Notes: generated by a model not told the origin, from the sequence alone. Shown: positions 1 to 7,533, counted from the first letter of the stretch. The stretch: DNA of 57,670 nt from Pseudomonadota bacterium (GCA_021847605.1 JAJZQN010000026.1:1-57670), one strand, 5' to 3'. A program made the numbers and translations.

Positions 1-213
1 CTAAGCAAAAAGCCATGCCACCGTTGGGGCCTGCAGCTCCGGTCGCTTCGCTCCCTTCGCTGCAGGCCCCAACGGTGACGCTGTTACACCATGTGACGGG
101 ACACGGCCCGTGCCGCCGAACTTCGCCGCCAGTTGCAAGGCGGCTGCCTGCCCGATGGCGCAGGCTATGGCCTCCATGGCTTCATCACCGGGAAGGGCGC
201 GCGGCTTGCTCAT
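1..213 (-). CDS. Truncated Mor-like middle-operon activator of a Mu-like prophage
   Basis: This 70-residue protein begins with an ATG inside the stop of the preceding gene (ATGA overlap) and ends exactly at base 1 with TAG. Residues 10-40 form an Ala-rich helix ending in KFGGTGRVP. That resembles the end of the N-terminal region of Mor activators, where FGG is followed by a Tyr-Val/Ile-Pro stretch. Mor proteins are usually near 120-140 residues with a C-terminal helix-turn-helix, and nothing of that kind is present. The last ~25 residues are instead encoded by a perfect 18-bp inverted repeat. I infer a shortened, probably non-functional mor gene. The position after gemA fits Mu gene order. 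The family call is tentative because the similarity is short. Confidence 0.45.
   Translation of the reverse strand: MSKPRALPGDEAMEAIACAIGQAAALQLAAKFGGTGRVPSHGVTASPLGPAAKGAKRPELQAPTVAWLFA
19..77. repeat. Perfect 18-bp inverted repeat at the end of the mor-like gene
   Basis: The arm CACCGTTGGGGCCTGCAG (19-36) is the exact reverse complement of 60-77, with a 23-nt loop. On the minus strand a run of five T lies about 10 nt past the hairpin. It could act as a terminator for the early prophage genes, or be an inserted repeat that cut short the mor-like frame. Confidence 0.7.
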
Positions 214-497
214 ATGCCCATGGCCTTTCGAAGCTGTGTAATGCGCGCTGGCGTTACGCCCAATTCACGGGCGATGCTGGCGTTCTGAACGCCTTGGGCG
301 ACCCGCGTAGCGACGATCTGACGGCGCGCTGCCCGGTGCGACAGGATCGCTATGGCCTCTTCCACCCCAAGCGCCTTGGCAAGCGGATGGTCCGCCTCGA
401 TCGCGACCGGCCGCGACTCCCGCGCCTCTGTGACAGCCCGTGCGCGGATACGCCGGAACCGCTCTAGGTGCGGAACGGGGGAGGTCTCGTCACTCAT
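210..497 (-). CDS. Small helix-turn-helix protein of the prophage
   Basis: The start chosen is ATG at 497, which overlaps the gemA stop by 8 nt and gives 95 residues. An upstream ATG at 545 lies deep inside gemA. The C-terminal ~35 residues (VATRVAQGVQNASIARELGVTPARITQL in outline) have the spacing of a helix-turn-helix: IARELGV followed by TPARITQLRK. The middle is a charged helical region with AIEADHPLAKALGVEEA. The stop overlaps the next start as ATGA, so the gene is part of the early operon gemA - this gene - mor-like. It is likely a small DNA-binding regulator, and no specific family is recognised. Confidence 0.6.
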   Translation of the reverse strand: MSDETSPVPHLERFRRIRARAVTEARESRPVAIEADHPLAKALGVEEAIAILSHRAARRQIVATRVAQGVQNASIARELGVTPARITQLRKAMGI

Positions 498-987
498 GAT
501 CGATTTTAAAGGGGTTAAAAGGCTGGTTAGGGCGCGTTTCCCCATCGCGATGCGGTTGGGATAGCTTGCGGCGCTCCCATGCCCTCAGAGCGCCTAAAAT
601 TCGCTTTGCGCGATCGGCGTCGGCAAAGCGGAGTGCATCGACGCCAAACCGGCTGATCCACTTGTTCAACGCCGCGTCTGAGCCGTCCCGCGAAAGCTTC
701 GCCCAAAGCTCCCGGATCAAGGCGATCTGCGCCGCCGTCGCCATGCCCTCACGATCATGGGCGCTGAACGATGCTTTGCGCTTGTCGCTCACAAAACCAA
801 GGTAGCGGAAGCGATCCATCACCATGGCAAAGCCGCGATCTGTCAGCGCGGTCGCACTGGCGGCTCCGCCATAATCGCGAAGGATCGCCCTGTAGGCTTC
901 ATCGTCAAGGGCAAGAGCCTTCCGCGCGACCTGAACCAACTGGACGCGCTTGGTGCCGAGTGAACGTGATTTGGGATTACGGGCCAT
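490..987 (-). CDS. gemA: GemA-like (Mu gp16, DUF1018) regulatory protein
   Basis: This 165-residue protein has the DUF1018/gp16 layout. An N-terminal helical block starts RVQLVQVARKALALDDEAYR, with a YGGAASATALTDRGF segment. A middle block is ATAAQIALIRELW, and near residue 110 comes the W-x-x-RFG motif (KWISRFGVDALRF). A basic tail follows. GemA is an early Mu-type phage protein linked to host gene modulation. The gene lies 20 nt downstream of an unknown prophage gene and overlaps the next one. Length and motif order match the family well. Together with MuA and MuB it identifies the element as a Mu-like phage rather than a simple Tn7-like transposon. Confidence 0.85.
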   Translation of the reverse strand: MARNPKSRSLGTKRVQLVQVARKALALDDEAYRAILRDYGGAASATALTDRGFAMVMDRFRYLGFVSDKRKASFSAHDREGMATAAQIALIRELWAKLSRDGSDAALNKWISRFGVDALRFADADRAKRILGALRAWERRKLSQPHRDGETRPNQPFNPFKIDHE

Positions 988-1007
988 GCGCCGCCTCCAA
1001 GGTGGTT

Positions 1008-1625
1008 TCAGGCTGCGTTGACATTCTCGCCAAGGCGGCGCGCTTTCGCGCGGGCGATGGCGGCGGCAAACGCAACCGTCCGGCCGTCCATGGTTTCGCC
1101 AATAATGGCGCTCAGGCTTCCTTGTTCGGGAAGGTCGGGGTCACGGTCGGCAGGCTGTTCCCAACGGAGGCAGCCCGCCATGTCGCGAGCGCGGCGGATC
1201 ATCGCATCAATCTCACCGGCCTTATTCTGCATTTCGGTAATGGCGCGGAACGCGGGAAGCGCGATCTTCTCCATCGAAACGGCGAGGTCGCGGGAAAGGT
1301 CGCGCAATGCCTGACCTTCGTCGGTTTCGGCCGCATTCGCCATTGCATCCGCGATCTGATCGTAGGACTCGCGGGCAGCGTGAAACGTGCCAAGGCAGTT
1401 AGCAAATTCAGCGGTGACGGTCTCAATGCTGCGCGTATGGGCCTGACCTGCTCGGGCTAGGGACGAAATAATGGCAGCGTTGTTGGCGCCGTTGGCCTCA
1501 CTTTCGATCGCCTTGAGTATCGATCCAATATCAGCGCTGATGCTATCAATAGCACCGATGTTGTCGAGAAACTGATCGCTATTGGCGAGAGTGGCCGGGG
1601 AAATATTCGGTATCATGACTGGCAC
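1008..1625 (-). CDS. Unknown early prophage protein, 205 aa
   Basis: No family is recognised. The protein is acidic to neutral and almost all helical, with an N-terminal segment rich in Asn, Ile and Ser (SDQFLDNIGAIDSISADIG) and a middle segment ELSRDLAVSMEKIALPAF-like in character, suggesting a coiled coil or four-helix bundle. There is no signal peptide, membrane segment or zinc motif. It sits between muB (60-nt gap) and gemA (20-nt gap) on the same strand, where Mu-type phages carry small accessory early genes such as kil, gam and ssDNA-binding functions. Sequence motifs do not support assigning it to Gam. Coding is supported by the operon position and by the absence of better frames. Confidence 0.6.
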   Translation of the reverse strand: MPVMIPNISPATLANSDQFLDNIGAIDSISADIGSILKAIESEANGANNAAIISSLARAGQAHTRSIETVTAEFANCLGTFHAARESYDQIADAMANAAETDEGQALRDLSRDLAVSMEKIALPAFRAITEMQNKAGEIDAMIRRARDMAGCLRWEQPADRDPDLPEQGSLSAIIGETMDGRTVAFAAAIARAKARRLGENVNAA

Positions 1626-1685
1626 CTTTCTTAATAAATGTGGTTAATTTCAGAGTTAAAAGCCGGACGTTCGGTTCGAAGTCGG

Positions 1686-2489
1686 CTAAGGATTAAGAAT
1701 GGATGCGACGATTTCGCGGCTTATGGGATCATCCCCGGCCATGCGGCGGCACATCGACAACAGGCGTTCTGCCTGCCGCAAATCGCGTTTGACGCGCGGT
1801 TGCTTGAAGTGGGCCACGAACGTCTGCAAGGCAGCGGCATCGACCACGCCTCTAGACTGCGCAAACAGCATGAGGTCGGTATCGTTGAGGTCTTGATAGG
1901 CAAGCGGCACTTCGAACAGGAGACGGCTGCGAACCGCGCCGGACAAAACGCTCCCGCCTTTCAAGCCTTCTTCCAGAGCAAATTCGTTATTGCCGACGAA
2001 TATCAGCCCGACCGGGAACGGTACGGAGGTACGATCGCTGTCGTTCCAGTAACGCAGCATCTCGATGGCCATGCGCGAAAGGTACTGCGCTTCATCGAAT
2101 ATGAAGGTGAATGGCGGTTGCCAGTCGCCCACGGTATCAATCAGGCCCGCCCGCTCCATGATATTATAGATTTTGCGGCGCAAATCCCATTGGGCGGATG
2201 ATACCGCTATATATGTTTCAGGGGCATAGCGGGCGCGCAAAGCCTCTAGAATTTGATGGAGGATCGGCAACGGCCCGACGCCCTTGCGTGAGTTGGCCGG
2301 TTCAACCTTGATAACCTGACAGCCGATATGCTCCTGCTCGTCCTGAAAAGCATTGATAGCTGTCGTTTTGCCAATGCCCCACGGGCCGGAGAAAACCGAA
2401 ATACCCCGCTCGTCATGTGTGACGCGCATGCGCGAAAGCATGAGCCGGGCAATCGAAGTTTCGACAAAAGGCGGCTTATTTTCTGGCAT
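1686..2489 (-). CDS. MuB/TniB-type AAA+ ATPase, transposition target protein
   Basis: This 267-residue protein starts with ATG at 2489, overlapping the transposase stop by 14 nt. Longer versions of the frame run inside the transposase gene and are unlikely. It carries Walker A GPWGIGKTT near residue 36, Walker B FTFIFDEAQ near residue 130, and a sensor-1 strand GLIFVGNN. This is the MuB/TniB AAA+ pattern. MuB proteins bind DNA with ATP, select target sites, and stimulate the transposase strand-transfer step. The translational coupling to the transposase is the usual A-B arrangement. All ATPase motifs are intact, so nothing indicates decay of this gene. Confidence 0.9.
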   Translation of the reverse strand: MPENKPPFVETSIARLMLSRMRVTHDERGISVFSGPWGIGKTTAINAFQDEQEHIGCQVIKVEPANSRKGVGPLPILHQILEALRARYAPETYIAVSSAQWDLRRKIYNIMERAGLIDTVGDWQPPFTFIFDEAQYLSRMAIEMLRYWNDSDRTSVPFPVGLIFVGNNEFALEEGLKGGSVLSGAVRSRLLFEVPLAYQDLNDTDLMLFAQSRGVVDAAALQTFVAHFKQPRVKRDLRQAERLLSMCRRMAGDDPISREIVASILNP

Positions 2490-4476
2490 ATTTCTGCTCC
2501 AGAATGTCGGTGATAAGGTCGAGTTTGGCGCGGCGGCGCTCCTCAGCGCTCGGAGCGGCCAGCCGGTTTTGTTCGGCTTCGATGCGCGCACCGGCGAAGC
2601 GTTCGGCCTCGTCGGAGAGCATCACGTCGATAAGCGGGGCGGGAGCCGCGCGCGTCGGCAAGTCCGTTACGCGGCTTCTGATGTTCGCGGCCGGATCGAT
2701 GCTGTTGGCTTCTGCCTTGAGCCTCCGCACGCCCTTATTATGCTTTTTCTGCATGCGGCTGGCCTCGATCGCGCCGGACACGTCACCGGGAAGCGAGAGC
2801 ATTTCAGGCTCAAGCGCTACCCAACCGATGTCTGGCAGATTTGCCAACGGCCACGAGTCCCGGCGATAGGGTTTTACGACAGGGACGCGATGCCCCGCCA
2901 ATCCCGCCAGTTCGGGATGGCGGAACCGATTAGGACCGACGGTGATGACGCCACGGTCAATTTTGCGTGTGCCAAGCTGCTTGGCGAAGGCACAGTCCAG
3001 TGCGAGGCGATGGACACGGGCGGGCCGCCATCCATTGTCCAGATGGTCATGGTAAATTTCGATGGGACTGCGGCCCTTGAACGGCCCGCTGCCGATTGGC
3101 ATTCCATGAAAATCGGCAAGGCGCAGGAAGAACTCTTCCTCAAACTGCTCGACCGATCCGGCGTAGGGGATAGCTTCCTTGCCCATGCGATGGATTTTCT
3201 TGTCCATGCGATTGGAGCCGGTATAGCCATCCATCAAAGACGTGATCTGCCGGTCTATGACGGAAAATTTGCTCTCGATCGGCTTCGAAGCACCTGAGTA
3301 GGGCTTGGCATGGATAAGCACCCTTGCACCGTCATCGGCGATCATCTTGATCGCCTCGCGGATCAAATCAAAATGCTTATATTCCGTCCCGTTGTCGCAA
3401 TAGAGTTGCTGCGGGAATCCCCAATCGGGGTCTTGCACCATGTCTAGGAAGGCATCGGTCACATGCTCCTGCCGCACTCCCTCGCCTTGGGGCAAAAGGA
3501 CGATGCGTCCGAACAAGCGATGCGTGCCGGTGTCCATAAAACCCAGCAACTTGGGATAGGCTAATGTGCCGTCCGGCCGCTGAAGAACGCAGTCCAGCGG
3601 CTTCCCGTCCATGACGATCTGCTCCATCGGCTGGAACCGGCTGTTATCGCGGCGGATGCGTGCCTTGGCGTCGTCATGACGCTTGGCGTCATGCTTCATC
3701 ACGTCAACGGCGCGGTGATAGCGTAGCGGCTCGATCTGGCTGCGAGGTATGTTGAAGGCGGCGCGGGGCAGCGCGAATCCCCGCTTCTCGCACTGAATGC
3801 GCAGCGATGTTTCGACTTCAAGTTTAACGCGCTTCCAACCGGCTCGCTGAGCGGGCGATTGCCACCAACCCGCGACCTCGCGCCGGAACCATGTCGCCAG
3901 ATTATCCAAGTCGCTTTCGGCATAGCCAGCCGCGCGGAAATGCTTGTCGAACTGGACGCATAGTTTGACGCGCGGCTTTCCAGCATTTGAGGGGCGTTTG
4001 CGACCCAGCGCGTCTAGATCATCGCCATGTTGTTCAAGGCGATTGAGCCAATTGCGGATAGTCTTGGTCGGTACGTCATGGTGATGGCTCGCGTCACGGA
4101 TCGCTTGTGCGCGTTCCTTCGTGTTCCGGCTCGTATCCAAAATGTGGCGCAGGACTTTGAAACGCCGCTGTTCTTCTGCCGTCTGGTTTACGGCGGCAAT
4201 GAATTTAGTTGGCATGGCATAGGGAACGACGGCTGTTGACGGCTCGTCGCCATCACCGCTGTTAAAAGCCCTTTGAAGCGCTTCTGGAAGGCTGCTCAAA
4301 AGGACTTCATAGCGAAGGCCGGAGTTGCCACCACGTCCCGGCGTTTGCCGAACATCTAAAGGTTGCCCTCGCCAGCAAAGACCATTGCTGGCATTGACTG
4401 CCGCCTTCAACGCAGCGCGTCGGCTTATACCAGCTAACAATCCGAAGCGGGGTGTAGAAATCCAATTATCGGGCAT
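2476..4476 (-). CDS. MuA-type DDE transposase of a Mu-like prophage
   Basis: This 666-residue protein matches the size of Mu A (663). Residues 1-70 are a Mu-type winged-helix DNA-binding domain (SRRAALKAA, then WRGQPLDVRQ and GLRYEVLL). Residues ~95-275 contain further helical DNA-binding domains. The RNase H-like catalytic core carries the acidic triad D290 (MDGKPLD), D361 (YCDNGTE) and E401 (KPIESKF). A beta-barrel and a C-terminal helical tail (~480-666) follow; in Mu the latter contacts MuB. Its start overlaps the upstream ner-position gene by 11 nt and its stop overlaps muB. All catalytic residues are present, so the transposase looks functional. Confidence 0.93.
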   Translation of the reverse strand: MPDNWISTPRFGLLAGISRRAALKAAVNASNGLCWRGQPLDVRQTPGRGGNSGLRYEVLLSSLPEALQRAFNSGDGDEPSTAVVPYAMPTKFIAAVNQTAEEQRRFKVLRHILDTSRNTKERAQAIRDASHHHDVPTKTIRNWLNRLEQHGDDLDALGRKRPSNAGKPRVKLCVQFDKHFRAAGYAESDLDNLATWFRREVAGWWQSPAQRAGWKRVKLEVETSLRIQCEKRGFALPRAAFNIPRSQIEPLRYHRAVDVMKHDAKRHDDAKARIRRDNSRFQPMEQIVMDGKPLDCVLQRPDGTLAYPKLLGFMDTGTHRLFGRIVLLPQGEGVRQEHVTDAFLDMVQDPDWGFPQQLYCDNGTEYKHFDLIREAIKMIADDGARVLIHAKPYSGASKPIESKFSVIDRQITSLMDGYTGSNRMDKKIHRMGKEAIPYAGSVEQFEEEFFLRLADFHGMPIGSGPFKGRSPIEIYHDHLDNGWRPARVHRLALDCAFAKQLGTRKIDRGVITVGPNRFRHPELAGLAGHRVPVVKPYRRDSWPLANLPDIGWVALEPEMLSLPGDVSGAIEASRMQKKHNKGVRRLKAEANSIDPAANIRSRVTDLPTRAAPAPLIDVMLSDEAERFAGARIEAEQNRLAAPSAEERRRAKLDLITDILEQKYARK

Positions 4477-4705
4477 TGCGTAACTCGATAGGGAGGCTAG
4501 TTTCTAGAACTTGCCAGCGAAGGCCAGCCGCCCCGCCTTTGGAGTGGACTTGGCGCACTTGCAGATCATAGCCGTTCCAAGGTTTCCCATCGGCTGCGCG
4601 AGCCATTGCCTTGCTGGCGGCTTGCCGTGAGATTTTCGCACGTCTTGCTAATTCGGGCGCTTCTATCCACCCCAAGCTATTGCGTTTCGTCCGATACTGA
4701 ACCAC
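4466..4705 (-). CDS. Ner-position DNA-binding protein, a copy of the MuA N-terminal domain
   Basis: This 79-residue protein occupies the place of ner in Mu, between the divergent repressor and the transposase. Its sequence aligns with the first ~72 residues of the neighbouring transposase. Shared elements are an initial W-I, the ISR-x-AA-x-KA helix, then W-x-G-x-x-L-x-VRQ, GLR-(Y/W)-x-VL and SLP. It is therefore a Mu-type winged-helix (Mu DNA-bind) domain on its own. Mu repressor and Mu A share this fold, so the protein may bind the same operators or end sites as the transposase and modulate early transcription or transposition. Its stop overlaps the transposase start by 11 nt, indicating coupling. 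Confidence 0.75.
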   Translation of the reverse strand: MVQYRTKRNSLGWIEAPELARRAKISRQAASKAMARAADGKPWNGYDLQVRQVHSKGGAAGLRWQVLETSLPIELRNAR

Positions 4706-4710
4706 GGATA

Positions 4711-4736
4711 CGTCCCTGAATGGTCAACTAGGGATG
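4711..4736. promoter_or_regulatory. Short divergent control region between repressor and early operon
   Basis: Only 41 bp separate the leftward ner-position gene from the rightward repressor gene. Within it TCCCT (4713-4717) and AGGGA flank GAATGGTCAACT, forming an imperfect palindrome. This is the natural place for phage operators, and any promoters must overlap the coding sequences. The palindrome is directly visible; its role as an operator is inferred. Confidence 0.35.
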
Positions 4737-4746
4737 TGGTTTCGCA

Positions 4747-5247
4747 ATGGTTGCAACGAAAGTCAATGCATTCATTGCATGGCTCGATCCGTCAGGTCCG
4801 CAGCGCGACCTTGGGGCGTTCCTATACGAGGCTGGAAACGCCTTGGATTTGAAATCAGATGCTGATTTAGCTCGATTAATGTCGGTATCGCCAATAACGT
4901 TAGCATCATGGAAAAGACGGAAAAAAATTCCGCCGCAGCAGGTTAGATGGTTTCAAACAATATTCCCGCTTATGGTTTTTGAACGAGGTGCTACAACGTT
5001 TCCGCGTTATTCCGCTGGGCTGGTTAAATTCGCTTTGGCGGCAATAAACTTACATTATGGGTCTAGATTGAGCGAACCGGACGTGGTGAAGGACGCGGCC
5101 ACAGCATTTGGGGGACTTCTCGCATTTGTCCCGCTCATAGCCAGCACGCATTTCGACATCGAGAAAGACGAGGCGATCGATGTACCGGATGCTGTCATTG
5201 AGGAAGCTTTGGCAGGCGCGTTAGCTTGGCGCGCGACGCGGGGCTGA
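4747..5247 (+). CDS. Phage repressor-like protein with N-terminal helix-turn-helix
   Basis: This 166-residue protein is transcribed divergently from the transposase operon, toward the phage end, as the c repressor is in Mu. Residues 25-65 contain an HTH of the CI/Cro type: DLKSDADLARLMSVSP followed by ITLASWKRRKKIPPQQV, resembling the pattern of CI-like repressors that act as LexA-independent helices. The C-terminal half (FALAAINLHYGSRLSEPDV onward) is helical and unassigned, with no Ser-Lys peptidase dyad evident. The gene is visibly lower in GC than its host neighbours. It probably maintains lysogeny by binding the control region beside it. Domain identity is inferred from HTH spacing and position. 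Confidence 0.7.
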   Translation: MVATKVNAFIAWLDPSGPQRDLGAFLYEAGNALDLKSDADLARLMSVSPITLASWKRRKKIPPQQVRWFQTIFPLMVFERGATTFPRYSAGLVKFALAAINLHYGSRLSEPDVVKDAATAFGGLLAFVPLIASTHFDIEKDEAIDVPDAVIEEALAGALAWRATRG

Positions 5248-5264
5248 GCAGTTCCCCAAAAATA

Positions 5265-5330
5265 GGTTCTCCAATCCGCTAATGTTGCAACCTAAACCCC
5301 AGAAACTTGCGGGTTCGATATTGGAGAACC
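5265..5330. repeat. 11-bp inverted repeat, candidate phage-end binding sites
   Basis: GGTTCTCCAAT at 5265-5275 is repeated in perfect inverse orientation at 5320-5330, 44 bp apart, just beyond the repressor stop. In Mu-like phages the end next to the repressor carries several transposase-binding sites. The minus-strand reading from 5338 begins TGTTCCGGGG, which has the 5'-TG expected at such an end. The repeat is seen. The site function and the boundary at 5338 are inferences, because the other phage end is not in the window. Confidence 0.4.
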
Positions 5331-5341
5331 CCGGAACATAG

Positions 5342-5431
5342 AGATTGGCACTACGCCACGCCAAAATGGCGGCATCGCGCCATTTTTAGGAGTTTTGGGA
5401 ACCTTTGCGGCCATATCGCCGCTGCCAATCT
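5342..5431. repeat. Nested inverted repeats between prophage and blaI
   Basis: AGATTGGCA (5342-5350) pairs with TGCCAATCT (5423-5431). Inside it, AAAATGGCG (5363-5371) pairs with CGCCATTTT (5378-5386) around a 6-nt loop, followed by a T. The inner hairpin could terminate rightward transcription from the repressor gene. The outer pair could be part of the phage end or of the host target. No coding potential is seen in 5248-5527. Confidence 0.5.
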
Positions 5432-5468
5432 GTAAATGCCGCTCCAGCGCCGGATTTTCCAGATTGAC

Positions 5469-5499
5469 TACATCTGTAATCGATGCGATTACATCTGTA
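5469..5499. promoter_or_regulatory. Twin BlaI/MecI-type operator upstream of blaI
   Basis: Two copies of TACATCTGTA (5469-5478 and 5490-5499) lie 21 bp apart, centre to centre, within GACTACATCTGTAATC and GATTACATCTGTAGTC. TACA-N2-TGTA is the recognised BlaI/MecI operator core. The boxes overlap or adjoin a TTGACT element (5464-5469) and lie 29 bp before the blaI start, so BlaI very probably represses its own operon here. Confidence 0.8.
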
Positions 5500-5527
5500 G
5501 TCGAATTGGGAAGAAGAGTCGGGTTCA

Positions 5528-5896
5528 GTGAACGAGAAGATCAGCGAAGCGGAGTTGGTGGTGATGGAAGCGCTGTGGGAACAGTCGCCGCTGACCGCCA
5601 ATGATGTGGCCGATCGTGTCATCGCTACCCGCGACTGGAGCGCCCAGACGGTCAAGACCCTGTTGTCGCGGCTGATGACGAAAGATGTCATCGCGGCCGA
5701 TCAGGATGGCCGCCGCTTTCTTTACCGCCCGCTGGTCGCACGCGACGATTATGTCGCCAGCGAGTCCGGGCGTCTGGTGAACCGGCTGTTCGGCGGGCGG
5801 GTGTCGCCCCTGATCGCGCAGCTTGCCAGTCAGGATCAGTTGACGGCGGAGGATATCGCCGAGCTGGAGGATATTTTGAAAGGGCTGAAATCATGA
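5528..5896 (+). CDS. blaI: BlaI/MecI/CopY-family transcriptional repressor
   Basis: At 122 residues this has the usual BlaI length. The N-terminal winged helix starts ISEAELVVMEALWE, and the recognition helix region is WSAQTVKTLLSRLMTKDVI, followed by a wing with RRFLYRPL. The C-terminal part (residues 75-122) is the dimerisation helix pair, ending DQLTAEDIAELEDILKGL. In the classical system the repressor dimer is cleaved or released after an M56 metalloprotease senses a signal. The start is GTG at 5528 and the stop overlaps the M56 gene as ATGA, so the two are co-translated. Two TACATCTGTA boxes upstream indicate autoregulation. No beta-lactamase gene is in the window, so its targets are unknown. 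Confidence 0.92.
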   Translation: MNEKISEAELVVMEALWEQSPLTANDVADRVIATRDWSAQTVKTLLSRLMTKDVIAADQDGRRFLYRPLVARDDYVASESGRLVNRLFGGRVSPLIAQLASQDQLTAEDIAELEDILKGLKS

Positions 5897-7533
5897 GCGT
5901 GTGGATCGCCGAAACGCTGATCGCCACGACCTTGCTGCTGGCGCTGGTCATGCTGCTGCGGCGACCGGTCGCCCGCTGGCTGGGGGCAGGGGCGGCCTAT
6001 ATGCTCTGGCTGTTGCCCTTGCTGCGGATGGCGATGCCCGCGCTGCCGGGGGAGGTCGCCACCCCATCGCCGTTGCATGTGGCGGTGGATCAGTCGGGAT
6101 TGACCGATCTGCTGGTGCTGACCCCATCCAGTAGCGGCGACAGCGCGGCCGCTTTCCCCTGGCTGGAAACCGCCATCGCGCTGTGGTTCGTCGGGCTGAT
6201 TGCTTTCATGGTCCTTCAGGCGGTCGGCTATGTCCGGTTTCGCCGCCATATATTGGCGGGCGCGACCGAATTCGGGCGGGAAGGGCGCATCGCCCTGATC
6301 ACCAGTCCGCAGGCTACCGGCCCGCTCGCCTTTGGCATCATTCATCCATACATCGTCCTGCCGGTCGATTTCGCCCTGCGCTATGACGCGCAGGAACAGG
6401 ATATGGCCATCGCCCATGAACGCGCCCACCATGCGCGGGGTGATCTGGCCGCCAATATGGTCGCTCTTGCCCTGTTGGGCATCCACTGGTGCAACCCGAT
6501 CGCATGGATCGCCTATCGCGCCTATCGCGCGGATCAGGAAACGGCGTGCGACGCCCGCGTCCTGTCGCTCTATGGCCGGGATCAGGCCCATGCCTATGGC
6601 CGCGCCATCCTGAAAGCGGCGGGCGGGCGTCAATTCGCCGCCGCCTGTCATCTCAACCGTATCGCTACCTTGAAAGGGAGGCTGAAAATGCTGTCCAATC
6701 ATGACGTCTCGCTTCAGCGTATCAGTTGGGGCATGGCCGCCGTCGCCATCGTGACCGCCGCCGGCCTTGCGCTTACTGCTTCGGGCAGCCGCGCCGCGCA
6801 GCAGATGGCCGCCATTGCCGATCAGGTGGGCAGCGCCGACTTTACCCGCCTCAAGGAACTGGTCGCGCAACCCGCTATTGCCAGTGTAGAGGCGGCGCCC
6901 GCCGTCGCTGCGGTTCCCGCTGTACCGGCCGTTCCTGCCGTCCCGGCTAGGCTGGTGGCTTCGCCCCGATCCGAAGTTCATGCCGATCCGCTGATGGTGC
7001 CTGCTCCGCCTGCGCCTATGGCCCCCATTGCGCCCGCCGCTGATATGAGCGTGCCGGTGTCCCCGGTTCCGCCCGTTCCACCCATGGTCCGCACGGAAAA
7101 GGGGCGCATCACCGTAACCTATGCCAATGGCCGGGTCGAAACCCATCGCATCCCGACCGAGGCGGATATTGCCCGGATGGTCCCCATCGTCGATGTGCGG
7201 GATGGCTGTGACGGCAGCGGCCGGACGACCAGCCGCAGCGAAACCGTCGATGCCAATGGCCGCCGTCATATCAAGGTGCGTATCTGCAACAGCGCCATCG
7301 AGCGCGCTGCTGATCGTGCGGAAGCGCAGGCGGAACGGGCTGCACAGCGCGCAGAAATGAACATGGCGCGGGCCGAACGGGCGCAGCAGTCCGCCCATGT
7401 AGCGGCGCTGAACGGTCTGCGTGCGGCACGCGCCCGGATCGCCGGCAATCCGAACATGCCCGAAGAAGCCCGCGCCGAAGCGCTGCGCGGTATCGACCGG
7501 TCGATCGCCCAGTGGGATCGCGCGGATCAATAA
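5893..7533 (+). CDS. M56-family (BlaR1-like) membrane metalloprotease
   Basis: This 546-residue protein opens with hydrophobic segments at about residues 5-20, 28-45, 95-115 and after the active site. The zinc motif HERAH is at 175-179, and a third ligand E216 lies in DQETACDARVL; both are hallmarks of M56. Unlike BlaR1 and MecR1, no C-terminal penicillin-binding domain (SxxK, SxN, KTG) is present. After a transmembrane segment near 280 comes a low-complexity AVPAVPAVPA and Pro/Ala-rich stretch, then a short beta domain, then a coiled coil rich in AERAxxRAE. It is co-translated with BlaI and likely relieves its repression. The signal sensed by this unusual periplasmic part is unknown. Confidence 0.88.
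   Translation: MSVWIAETLIATTLLLALVMLLRRPVARWLGAGAAYMLWLLPLLRMAMPALPGEVATPSPLHVAVDQSGLTDLLVLTPSSSGDSAAAFPWLETAIALWFVGLIAFMVLQAVGYVRFRRHILAGATEFGREGRIALITSPQATGPLAFGIIHPYIVLPVDFALRYDAQEQDMAIAHERAHHARGDLAANMVALALLGIHWCNPIAWIAYRAYRADQETACDARVLSLYGRDQAHAYGRAILKAAGGRQFAAACHLNRIATLKGRLKMLSNHDVSLQRISWGMAAVAIVTAAGLALTASGSRAAQQMAAIADQVGSADFTRLKELVAQPAIASVEAAPAVAAVPAVPAVPAVPARLVASPRSEVHADPLMVPAPPAPMAPIAPAADMSVPVSPVPPVPPMVRTEKGRITVTYANGRVETHRIPTEADIARMVPIVDVRDGCDGSGRTTSRSETVDANGRRHIKVRICNSAIERAADRAEAQAERAAQRAEMNMARAERAQQSAHVAALNGLRAARARIAGNPNMPEEARAEALRGIDRSIAQWDRADQ

Noticed and set aside
2353..3297. Open frame of 314 codons on the plus strand across the transposase
   Set aside because: It is antisense to the MuA and MuB genes.
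5836..7530. Open frame of 564 codons on the minus strand
   Set aside because: It is antisense to the M56 gene, with repeats of HGDG-like low complexity only.
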